Below are positions 54,375 to 61,647 of a stretch of DNA of 64,000 nucleotides, piece after piece; the first letter of the stretch is position 1; the number at the start of each line of letters is the position of its first letter. Made by a program: the position numbers and the translations under genes. The stretch lies in contig NZ_JAAAYE010000003.1 in the NCBI RefSeq assembly GCF_013282575.1, positions 62,001 to 126,000 on the forward strand, read 5' to 3'. The stretch comes from Paraburkholderia sp. NMBU_R16. GTDB lineage: Bacteria > Pseudomonadota > Gammaproteobacteria > Burkholderiales > Burkholderiaceae. The notes under the pieces are model-generated. The model searched no databases and was not told the DNA's origin. It saw only the letters and a program-made list of their open reading frames with translations.

Positions 54375-55682
54375 ATGTCCTCACCCACGCCGTTCGATTT
54401 TTTCGCCCCTTGTCCGCGCGGGCTCGAAGCCGCGCTTGCCGCCGAGCTCGCGGAAATCGGCGCCCGCCTGCAAACGGCAGGCGCTGCCGCCCCGTACGAG
54501 GCCGGCACCCAAGTGCCTGGCGGCGTACAGTTTCGCGGCGGCTGGGCGGTCGGCATGGCGGCCAATCTGCATTCGCGCATTGCCAGCCGCGTGCTGCTCA
54601 AGATCGCCGAGCGCTCCTATCGCAATGAACAGGATGTCTATGCGCTTGCTGCGGAGCAGCGCTGGGAGACCTGGTTTTCCGCGAACGAAACGCTGCGCGT
54701 GGACATCACCGCGATCAAATCGCCGCTGCGCAGCCTCGAGTTCACCACGCTGCGCGTGAAGGATGCGGTCTGCGACCGTCTGCGCAGCGTGAGCGGTGCG
54801 CGTCCGAGCATCGACACGGCGCAGCCCGACGTGCGCGTGTCCGCGTTTCTGACCGCCGATCTTTGCACCCTTTATCTCGATACTTCGGGCGAACCGCTGT
54901 TCAAGCGCGGTTGGCGGCTCGACAAGGGCGCAGCGCCGCTGCGCGAGAACCTCGCCGCCGGCATCCTGCGCGTGGCGGGCTGGACGCCGGGCACGCCGCT
55001 TTACGATCCCATGTGCGGCAGCGGCACGTTCCTTGCCGAAGCGGCGCAAATGTCGCTCGGTATCGCACCCGGCGTCGAGCGCCGGTTCGGTTTCGAGAAG
55101 CTGAAGCAATACGACGTCGCGGCCTGGCAGGCGATGAAAGTCGAGGCGATGGACGCCAAACGCGCGGCACGGGCATCGAATGCGTCCGATCTGCGCATTT
55201 TCGGCAGCGATATCTCGGGCGATATGCTGGAGAAGGCCCGCGCGAACCTCGAACGGGCTGGGTTGCCGTCGATCTCGCTCAAGCAGCTCGACGCGCGGGC
55301 GATCACGCCGCCGATCGCGGCCCCCGGTATCGTCGTCGCGAATCCGCCCTATGGGGAGCGACTCACGGTACGTGGCCGCGGCCCGCGCGGGGAACTGCGC
55401 GAGCCGCGTGAAAACGCGGAAGGTTTTCGCCGTGCTCACGAAGAAACCCCGGATGCGGAGTTCTTTCAGGCGTTTGGCGATGCACTCAAACAGCGCTTCG
55501 CGGGCTGGAGCGCTTTCGTGTTGACGGCGGATCGCAAACTGCCCGGGCTCATGCGGCTACGCGAATCGACGAAGACGCCGCTTTTCAACGGCGCGCTCGA
55601 GTGCCGGCTCTTTCGCTTCGATCTCGTGACGGGCAGCGTGAAGTCGCGGCCGGCGCGTGACGATGGTGAGCCTCGAGAGTGA
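54375..55682 (+). CDS. 23S rRNA (guanine-N2) methyltransferase, RlmL-type single-domain
   Basis: A 435-residue AdoMet methyltransferase. It has an N-terminal THUMP domain (to about 165), the AdoMet motif DPMCGSGTF at 211-219 and the catalytic NPPY at 323-326. It corresponds to the RlmL half of E. coli RlmKL, which methylates G2445 of 23S rRNA; the RlmK half is absent, as in many betaproteobacteria. An Arg/Glu-rich insertion of about 30 residues (331-360) follows NPPYGERL. Single-gene unit after pqiC. Confidence 0.88.
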   Translation: MSSPTPFDFFAPCPRGLEAALAAELAEIGARLQTAGAAAPYEAGTQVPGGVQFRGGWAVGMAANLHSRIASRVLLKIAERSYRNEQDVYALAAEQRWETWFSANETLRVDITAIKSPLRSLEFTTLRVKDAVCDRLRSVSGARPSIDTAQPDVRVSAFLTADLCTLYLDTSGEPLFKRGWRLDKGAAPLRENLAAGILRVAGWTPGTPLYDPMCGSGTFLAEAAQMSLGIAPGVERRFGFEKLKQYDVAAWQAMKVEAMDAKRAARASNASDLRIFGSDISGDMLEKARANLERAGLPSISLKQLDARAITPPIAAPGIVVANPPYGERLTVRGRGPRGELREPRENAEGFRRAHEETPDAEFFQAFGDALKQRFAGWSAFVLTADRKLPGLMRLRESTKTPLFNGALECRLFRFDLVTGSVKSRPARDDGEPRE

Positions 55683-55773
55683 GTGCTTAAAGCCGGAGCG
55701 GTTCTTGGGGAGGCCGCATTGCCGTTCGAGTTGAATGTAAAGCCGACATTCCGGCTGCGCAAACGGCGTACGG

Positions 55774-56031
55774 TCAACTACGTCGGCGAGCTACCAATCG
55801 ATTGGCGGCCCAGACGAGAGCCGAAGCGAACGCGACCGCGATGAGCAGGCTGGCGATCACGTAGACGTCTTCGACCTGCTCGTCACCGTACATGCCGAAC
55901 CCTGCAGCAAGGCGGATCAACAAATCCGTCGCCCATGGTGCAAACGGAATACCGCCGAGAATGCGCACGACACCGAGCGCAATGGCGATGACCGACACGA
56001 TGTTGACTGTTATGCGGGTTATGCGCTTCAT
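55774..56031 (-). CDS. Small two-helix membrane protein, probable immunity partner of the upstream effector
   Basis: An 85-residue protein with hydrophobic segments at about 8-25 and 56-78, a short periplasm-sized loop between them and a basic C-terminus (ARRRS). I do not recognise a family. Its ATG at 56031 overlaps the stop of the L,D-transpeptidase-like gene by 4 nt, so the two are translationally coupled. Size, membrane location and coupling to a cell-wall-active toxin candidate make an immunity role the best guess; no direct motif supports it. The frame is open upstream inside the effector gene, which I reject as the start. Confidence 0.65.
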   Translation of the reverse strand: MKRITRITVNIVSVIAIALGVVRILGGIPFAPWATDLLIRLAAGFGMYGDEQVEDVYVIASLLIAVAFASALVWAANRLVARRRS

Positions 56032-56510
56032 CGCACGTCTACCGTCCCATAGGCGCGCATCGCCGTTCCGGGTATGGAAATGGTTGGAGTCGACTTCAAA
56101 CGGTCGTACAGCATTTTGAACTGACTCGGACTGACTATTGCGATACAGCCGTCGCTGAGTCGGCGCGGGCCAATGGGGTGAAGCCTGAAGTTGCCACGGC
56201 GGATGCCGTTTATGCTGGTCCAATCATCAATCACATCGTCGCTGCGATATAGCGCAAACCAAGTGGTCCTGTCGGTGCCGTAAAAATGTTTAAGTACGAA
56301 ATCACGGATGCTGCCCATCCGCCCACCGGACTCGCGATCAACGATGTAATACCGCCCAGGCGGCAGGGGCCCAATATCGGGTTTGTCTACGGCTGCTGGA
56401 TTGTCGCGCCCCAAACCATTGCCGGAAAAAGCGGCGAAGGCACCGATGCCGGCGCAGGTGAATGTCGAAAACTGGCTGTTGTTCAATGCAAACTTGCACG
56501 AAATCGGCAT
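56028..56510 (-). CDS. Tlde1-like (DUF2778) L,D-transpeptidase-fold protein, candidate type VI effector
   Basis: A 160-residue protein with the pattern of the Tlde1/DUF2778 effectors: MPISCKFALNN start, SGNGLGRDNP (29-38), IGPLPPGRYYIVDR, then RLHPIGPRRLSDGCI (109-123). H111 and C122 match the catalytic His and Cys of L,D-transpeptidase-fold enzymes. Studied Tlde1 proteins are delivered by type VI secretion and damage target peptidoglycan by carboxypeptidase and exchange activity. No signal peptide is visible, consistent with secretion-system delivery. The gene uses AGG, ATA and CTA codons that are scarce in its neighbours, suggesting transfer. No T6SS genes are in the window. An ATG at 56582 would add 24 residues. 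Confidence 0.8.
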   Translation of the reverse strand: MPISCKFALNNSQFSTFTCAGIGAFAAFSGNGLGRDNPAAVDKPDIGPLPPGRYYIVDRESGGRMGSIRDFVLKHFYGTDRTTWFALYRSDDVIDDWTSINGIRRGNFRLHPIGPRRLSDGCIAIVSPSQFKMLYDRLKSTPTISIPGTAMRAYGTVDVR

Positions 56511-56643
56511 GGCGAGGCTCGCGTAATGGATCGCATGCCGCAAGATACAACAAACTTCAGATGAATCCACACCGAACCGCATGATTGCGCCGCGCGTCCC
56601 GGCACGCCAATGCGCGAACGCCGCAGCCGCTTACCGCCCCCCT

Positions 56644-56671
56644 CTTGAAATCTCCATTTTCTGCACTATCT
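56644..56671 (+). promoter_or_regulatory. Sigma-32-like heat-shock promoter upstream of the hsp20 pair
   Basis: CTTGAAA (56644-56650), a 13-bp spacer, then CACTATCT (56664-56671). The -35 is identical to the sigma-32 consensus, the spacer is in the accepted range and the -10 keeps most of CCCCATnT. It lies about 135 nt before the first Hsp20 gene. Confidence 0.6.
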
Positions 56672-56805
56672 TAGGTTTCGCTCAGGCAGTCGCGGTTCAC
56701 GCGCTGCGTGTTTCGATTTGTTTGTCAGCGGGCTTCCTCGCGGACGGATGAACTGGAGCGCGTAGTCCGGTTCAGCTCCGTGCGGGCCCCCGAAAGGAGC
56801 CAATC

Positions 56806-57246
56806 ATGAGCGATCTTTTCTTCGACGCCAATCTGCTGGGCGAGCTCGATCGCCTGCAAAGGCAGATGACGAACCTCTTCGCGGGGTTCCCGGCGAGTCT
56901 GCGCGCCACGCGCTTCGACGCCTTCCCTCCCATCAACATCGGCACGACCGACGAATCGGTCGAAATCGTCGCATTCGCGCCAGGGCTCGATCCGGCCACG
57001 ATCGACGTTTCAATCGACAAGGGCTTGCTTACCATCAGCGGCGAGCGCAAACGCATCGAGCCGGAGTCGTCCGACGAGACACGAGTCTATGCCGAGGAGC
57101 GCTTCGTGGGCGCATTCCGGCGCGTCGTGGAACTCCCGCAGCCCGCCGACCCGGACAAAGTCAACGCGCGCTACGTGGACGGGTGCCTGACGATCAGCGT
57201 CGGCAAGTCCGAAGCGTCGAAGCCGCGTTCGATCACCGTGCAGTAA
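56806..57246 (+). CDS. Small heat-shock protein (Hsp20/alpha-crystallin family)
   Basis: ATP-independent chaperone of 146 residues. The alpha-crystallin domain spans about 40-135 and includes GLLTISGERK (beta strands 2-3 region), VYAEERFVGAFRRVVELP and the YVDGCLTISV strand. The C-terminal IxI-type motif is represented by SITVQ, which is weak. AAAGGAG lies before the ATG at 56806. A sigma-32-like promoter lies upstream and a second Hsp20 gene follows, so the two are likely one heat-shock unit. Confidence 0.93.
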   Translation: MSDLFFDANLLGELDRLQRQMTNLFAGFPASLRATRFDAFPPINIGTTDESVEIVAFAPGLDPATIDVSIDKGLLTISGERKRIEPESSDETRVYAEERFVGAFRRVVELPQPADPDKVNARYVDGCLTISVGKSEASKPRSITVQ

Positions 57247-57315
57247 ACGCGGCGACGCACGAAACAGCGAATTCGGCCGGTGGGGCGGCCCGCCCAAGGC
57301 ATTACGGAGGACATC

Positions 57316-57735
57316 ATGAATGACACAACCGAATTGGCCACGCAGGCCCAAGGGAGCAGCACGACCGCGAGGAACCCGGGGAACGAACAGACCGCAACGC
57401 GTCAAGTGCGCCTCGCGCCGGACGTGGATATTTTCGAGGACCGTCATGGCATTACGCTCTACGCCGATCTGCCAGGCGTACCGCGCGAAAAACTCGATGT
57501 GCGCGTACACGACGGCAGTCTGACGATCGAAGCGGAAGCGGTCGTACCGACGCCCTCCGGGTTGCGTCTGCAGCACGCGGAAATCCGTCACCCGCACTTC
57601 GCGCGCGCGTTCACGCTGAGCCCGGACTTCGACGTATCGCGCATCGACGCGCAACTGCGCGACGGCGTGCTGAAGCTGACGATTCCGCGCCGCGACGAAG
57701 CGAAGCCGCGGCGCGTCGAAATCAGCGTCGGCTGA
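57316..57735 (+). CDS. Small heat-shock protein (Hsp20 family, second copy)
   Basis: A 139-residue Hsp20 protein. It has a polar N-terminal region of about 35 residues (Thr/Asn/Gln-rich) and the alpha-crystallin domain DIFEDRHGITLYADLPGVP to RDGVLKLTIPRRDEA (read in parts), ending in IPRR and VEISVG. A GGAGG site precedes the ATG at 57316. It differs clearly from the first copy, as in the class A/class B sHsp pairs of other proteobacteria, which co-assemble; that pairing is inferred. Confidence 0.92.
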   Translation: MNDTTELATQAQGSSTTARNPGNEQTATRQVRLAPDVDIFEDRHGITLYADLPGVPREKLDVRVHDGSLTIEAEAVVPTPSGLRLQHAEIRHPHFARAFTLSPDFDVSRIDAQLRDGVLKLTIPRRDEAKPRRVEISVG

Positions 57736-57898
57736 TCGGCGGTTGGCCACTGCATGTCCGTGTTTTGCGAACCGCGCGACGGTGGTATAGCGCGGTTGCG
57801 CGTGCGGTCGTTAAACCCACCGCCTTGCCGCGCGCAGCCGTCGCGATACGCTTTCCTTTAGCGCCGTGCCCTGATCGACGAGGGATTCGCGGCCGCCC

Positions 57899-59998
57899 TC
57901 ATTCCGCCGGCGTGACGCAGGCGCACCCGGCGGTGACGATCCGGTCGGCAGCAGAACGCAGGAACGCAGGGAACTCGACGGCGGTCAAGGGCCGGCTCAA
58001 CAGGAACCCCTGCATCTGATCGCAGGCAAGCTCGCGCAGCGTCAGGAACTGCGACTGCGTCTCGACACCTTCCGCCACGACCTCGATCTGCAACGCGCGC
58101 GCGAGCGTCATGACGGCCGACAGCAATGCGCTGCCGCGCTCGCCGCCGGCGACGAGATCGCGCATAAACGAGCCGTCGACCTTTATCTGGTCGAACCTGA
58201 AGCGCTGTAGATAAGCGAGACTCGAGTATCCGGTGCCAAAATCGTCTACTGCGACGGTATAGCCGCGCGACTGCAGCGCTTCGATCGTGCGGCTCGTCTT
58301 CTCGATGTTCTGCATCGCCGTCGTTTCCGTGATCTCGAACATCAGGCGACAGGGATCGACGCCGGCTGCGCCGATCAGCGTGTCGATGCGGTCCACCAGA
58401 TCTTGCACGTTGAACTGGATCGGCGAAAGATTCACCGCCACACAAACCGCAGGCAGCCCTTGTGCATCCCATAGCGCAATGTTGCTGCACACCTCCCGCA
58501 ATACCCAGTCGCCTATCTCGACGATGAGGCCCGAGCGTTCCGCGATGGGGATGAACTCGAGCGGGGGAATCTCGCCGAGTTCGGGATGGCGCCAGCGAAT
58601 CAGTGCCTCCACGCCCGTCACCGATTGCGATGCAACGCTGAACTTCGGCTGAAACGACACGCTGAGTTCGCCGCCCGTCAACGCACGATGCAGATCGCGT
58701 TGCAGAATCAGCGATTTGAGGGTGGTATGGTTCATCTGCGGCTCGAACACCCGGAACGTGTTGCGCCCGCTTTGCTTCGCGACGTACATCGCGGCGTCCG
58801 CACTGTGCAGCAGTTCGCCGGCATTGCTGCCGTCACGAGGATAGAACGCAATGCCGACGCTTGCGCTCACGCGCAGCGGCAATCCGTTGACGTCGATCTC
58901 CTGGCTGAGCCGCCGCAGGACGCCATTGGCAACCGCCACGGCGGACGACGGCTCGGCCAAGTTCTCAACCACGATCACGAATTCATCTCCGCCGAGCCGG
59001 GCGACCATGTCGGTCGTGGGCACGTCCTGGCGTAGACGTTCGGCGCACACTTTAAGCAGGTCGTCGCCGACGCCATGGCCGAGTGAATCGTTGATCGACT
59101 TGAAGCCATCCAGATCGATGAAGAGCACGGCGAATTGCGATTCTCTGCGCGAGCATTCGGCGATCGCCTGCGCGATGCGCAACGAGAGTTGCTGGCGGTT
59201 CGGGAGATTCGTCAGCGCGTCGTGCGTGCCGAGATAATGCAGTTGCCGGTTCGCGCGCCTGAGCGAGATCGAGAGGCTGCTCGTATGGAAGCCAAGCAAT
59301 GCGAGTGTGCCGACCAGCACGGTGAACGACGTCGCGGTGACGACGAGCGCAAGCCAGTTCGCATCGAGCTTGCCGACGGAGAGGCAAATACTGCCCGCGG
59401 CGAAATTGGCCGCGCTCATGCCGACATAATGCATTCCGGTGATCGCGATCGCCATGATGAAGGCTGCGCCGAGCCGCTTGACCACGACGTTCTGCACGTC
59501 CGAAGCGCGCAGCGTGAAGGCGAGCCAAAGCGCCGCCATCGAAGCGGCGATCGCCACGCCCACCGACAACGCGACTCTCCAGATCGTGTAGTCGATTCCC
59601 GGCGACATCTGCATCGCGTGCATGCCGGTGAAGTGCATCGCGGCGACGCCGATGCCCATGATCGTCCCTGCGGTGCACAGGCGCCTGCTCGACAGCACGC
59701 CGCGGCTCGCCGTGGCAAGCGCGATCAGCGACACGCCGATCGCGAGGAACAGCGACGCTATCGTGCTGGCGAGATCGTAGCCGACCTCAACGGGCAGCGA
59801 GAACGCAAGCATGCCGATGAAGTGCATCGACCAGATGCCCACGCCCATCGACACCGCGCCACCCGCCAGCCATAGCGGCCGCCGTTTGGCGCCCGTGAGC
59901 GTATTCAGGCCGCCGGACAGTTCCACTGCCGTGTAGGACGCAAGGAATGCGACCACCAGCGACAGGCAGACCAGCAGCGGGTTGTAGACCCCGGTCAT
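57899..59998 (-). CDS. MHYT-GGDEF-EAL membrane sensor for cyclic di-GMP metabolism
   Basis: A 699-residue protein. The N-terminal MHYT sensor (about 1-235) has seven membrane helices and the repeated MHFIGM, MHFTGMHAMQM and MHYVGM motifs thought to bind metal and sense O2, CO or NO. The GGDEF domain (about 255-415) keeps LGGDEF; the EAL domain (about 430-685) keeps EALIRW, the DDFGTGYSS loop, KVDGSF and AEGVET. Both catalytic signatures are intact, so it could make or degrade c-di-GMP. It is transcribed away from the VOC gene. Confidence 0.93.
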   Translation of the reverse strand: MTGVYNPLLVCLSLVVAFLASYTAVELSGGLNTLTGAKRRPLWLAGGAVSMGVGIWSMHFIGMLAFSLPVEVGYDLASTIASLFLAIGVSLIALATASRGVLSSRRLCTAGTIMGIGVAAMHFTGMHAMQMSPGIDYTIWRVALSVGVAIAASMAALWLAFTLRASDVQNVVVKRLGAAFIMAIAITGMHYVGMSAANFAAGSICLSVGKLDANWLALVVTATSFTVLVGTLALLGFHTSSLSISLRRANRQLHYLGTHDALTNLPNRQQLSLRIAQAIAECSRRESQFAVLFIDLDGFKSINDSLGHGVGDDLLKVCAERLRQDVPTTDMVARLGGDEFVIVVENLAEPSSAVAVANGVLRRLSQEIDVNGLPLRVSASVGIAFYPRDGSNAGELLHSADAAMYVAKQSGRNTFRVFEPQMNHTTLKSLILQRDLHRALTGGELSVSFQPKFSVASQSVTGVEALIRWRHPELGEIPPLEFIPIAERSGLIVEIGDWVLREVCSNIALWDAQGLPAVCVAVNLSPIQFNVQDLVDRIDTLIGAAGVDPCRLMFEITETTAMQNIEKTSRTIEALQSRGYTVAVDDFGTGYSSLAYLQRFRFDQIKVDGSFMRDLVAGGERGSALLSAVMTLARALQIEVVAEGVETQSQFLTLRELACDQMQGFLLSRPLTAVEFPAFLRSAADRIVTAGCACVTPAE

Positions 59999-60326
59999 CG
60001 GCTCTCTCTTGTGTAGTATCAGTCAGTCTTGTGCGACTGTGTCTTCGTGCGGTCCAGCTTCAAAGGGTCGCACCACATCTGCGTGGAGCGCACTGTATCC
60101 AGCTTGTTGTATCGACAAACTGGCGGATTACTTTATCCGTAAGAACCGCATCCCGATGCGTGCCGGAGAGATGCAACAGAGACCGCCATTGCCGGACCTC
60201 GAAACCCGGACGGCCTCACCGCCACCTCTACTGACAGAACGCTGTCAGCAGCACCGCCTCAGACTCTCCCTCACGCGCCGCCCGGCGCACTGTCCGGCAC
60301 ACCGCCGCCCCACGATGGAGACTGTC
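59999..60326. other. Divergent intergenic region between the c-di-GMP protein and the VOC gene
   Basis: No gene supported. It contains a perfect 7-bp dyad at 60231-60248 (listed separately) and a CAGTC/GACTG repeat near 60027-60042 close to the c-di-GMP gene start. No strong sigma-70 promoter stands out on either strand. Confidence 0.4.
60231..60248. promoter_or_regulatory. CTGACAG-AACG-CTGTCAG dyad, candidate operator of the VOC/WYL pair
   Basis: Perfect 7-bp inverted repeat with a 4-nt centre, 78 nt before the VOC start codon. The adjacent WYL-type regulator at 60883 is the natural candidate to bind it. The same sequence is not repeated in the short gap before the regulator gene. Confidence 0.5.
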
Positions 60327-60728
60327 ATGACCGCTGTCGCTGCTGCCACTCGCGTTATCGCCTGGTTCGAACTTCCGGCCGTCGATCTCGAACGCGCCGC
60401 CCGTTTTTACGAAGCCGCGCTCGGCATCGAATTGAACCGTGAAGTCGTCGGCGGGGTGCCGATGGCAGTATTCCCCCACGAAGACGGTGCAACGGGCGGT
60501 TGCATCGTCAACAACCCCCAGCAGTTGCGGCCCGCTCAACCCGGTGACGGCGCCCTCGTCTATCTGAATGCCGAGCCGTCGTTGCAAGCCACGCTCAAGC
60601 GCATCGAAAAAGCCGGTGGCAAGCAGGACGGCTCGCTGGTCGAGTTGCCGAACGGGTACGGCTACATCGGGTTTTTCATCGACTGCGAGGGCAACCGAGT
60701 CGGTCTTCATTCGCTCGAACTGCGCTGA
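60327..60728 (+). CDS. VOC-superfamily (glyoxalase/dioxygenase-fold) protein
   Basis: A 133-residue single vicinal-oxygen-chelate domain protein with both beta-alpha-beta modules (VIAWFELPAVDLERAARFYE and GYGYIGFFIDCEGNRVGLHS). It resembles the YdcJ/PhnB-like VOC proteins often paired with a YafY-type regulator; a substrate cannot be named. I used the ATG at 60327, which has a GGAG site 6 nt upstream, over the ATG at 60315. The regulator gene follows on the same strand 154 nt downstream. Confidence 0.85.
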   Translation: MTAVAAATRVIAWFELPAVDLERAARFYEAALGIELNREVVGGVPMAVFPHEDGATGGCIVNNPQQLRPAQPGDGALVYLNAEPSLQATLKRIEKAGGKQDGSLVELPNGYGYIGFFIDCEGNRVGLHSLELR

Positions 60729-60882
60729 TGTGTGCCGGGCGCGGCCGCTCATTCGGCGACTGTTGGGTGACGGCCCGCGCTATCATCGCGCCATACCGAG
60801 CCCGGGCCACCGGCCCCGCCGAGCCGTACCTGCCTTGCCTTGCCCTTGGCCATTTCGCTACCGTTAGCCGAGTCCGTCCGCC

Positions 60883-61572
60883 ATGAGCCGCCGAGCCGAC
60901 CGCCTGTTCCAGATCGCCGAGTTGCTGCGCGGGCGGCGCCTGACGACGGCGCAGCAACTCGCGGAATGGCTGAATGTCTCCCCGCGCACCGTCTATCGCG
61001 ACGTTCGAGATCTGCAACTATCGGGGGTGCCGATCGAAGGAGAGGCAGGCATCGGCTACCGGCTTTCGCGTACGGCAAGTCTGCCGCCGCTCACCTTCAC
61101 GCCCGACGAACTCGCGGCACTGGCAGCCGGCGCCCGCATGATCGAAACCTGGGGCGGCGCGGGCCTCGCGGCCGGCGCCCGCAGCGCGCTCGCGAAAGTG
61201 GCTTCGGCCATGCCGGCCGACAAGCGCGCGACACTGGAGCGTCTTGCCGTTTTCGCGCCGTCGTATCACATCGATCGCCAGTTCTCGCAAAACGTCGATG
61301 CGCTGCATCGCGCCGTCGATACGCGCCGCGTCGTCAGCTTCTCGTATCGGGACAAGAAAGGCGCCCGGACCGAGCGGCGCATCTGGCCGCTCAGCCTCGT
61401 CTATTGGGGTGGGCAATGGACGGTCGGCGCCTGGTGCGAACTGCGCGAAGACTTCCGCAACTTCGACATCTCGCGCATGGTCGACGTCACGCCGCACGAG
61501 GCGTTTCCCGACATGACCGGCCGGCGGCTCGCCGACTACCTGCGGCATGTCGAAGCGCCATCGTCGGCATGA
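60883..61572 (+). CDS. YafY-family transcriptional regulator (HTH-WYL)
   Basis: A 229-residue regulator with an N-terminal DeoR/HTH_11 winged helix (RLTTAQQLAEWLNVSPRTVYRDV, about 19-41, read in parts) and a C-terminal WYL domain (VVSFSYRDKKGARTERRIWPL to YWGGQWTVGAWCELREDFRNF). WYL proteins sense small ligands or nucleic acid. It lies downstream of the VOC gene and likely controls it. Converges with pntB across a long hairpin. Confidence 0.9.
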   Translation: MSRRADRLFQIAELLRGRRLTTAQQLAEWLNVSPRTVYRDVRDLQLSGVPIEGEAGIGYRLSRTASLPPLTFTPDELAALAAGARMIETWGGAGLAAGARSALAKVASAMPADKRATLERLAVFAPSYHIDRQFSQNVDALHRAVDTRRVVSFSYRDKKGARTERRIWPLSLVYWGGQWTVGAWCELREDFRNFDISRMVDVTPHEAFPDMTGRRLADYLRHVEAPSSA

Positions 61573-61605
61573 CGCCCGAGCGCGCAAGCGCTGCCGCCGA
61601 GGGCC

Positions 61606-61640
61606 GGCCTGACGCGCGGCAACATCCCGCGCGTCAGGCC
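61606..61640. terminator. Bidirectional hairpin between the WYL regulator and pntB
   Basis: GGCCTGACGCGCGG (61606-61619) and CCGCGCGTCAGGCC (61627-61640) form a perfect 14-bp stem with a CAACATC loop in the 75-nt gap between convergent genes. It lacks a T tract but is the most stable stem in the window. Confidence 0.6.
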
Positions 61641-61647
61641 CCGCATC

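Noticed and set aside
56511-56582. 24-residue N-terminal extension of the effector candidate (start at 56582)
   Set aside because: Known relatives begin at the MPISCKF-like segment; the extension has Cys/Ile-rich sequence without signal-peptide character.
57770-57797. AACCGCGC/GCGCGGTT hairpin between hsp20 and the c-di-GMP gene as a terminator
   Set aside because: The 8-bp stem has a 12-nt loop and no T tract; in DNA this GC-rich such pairs are expected by chance.
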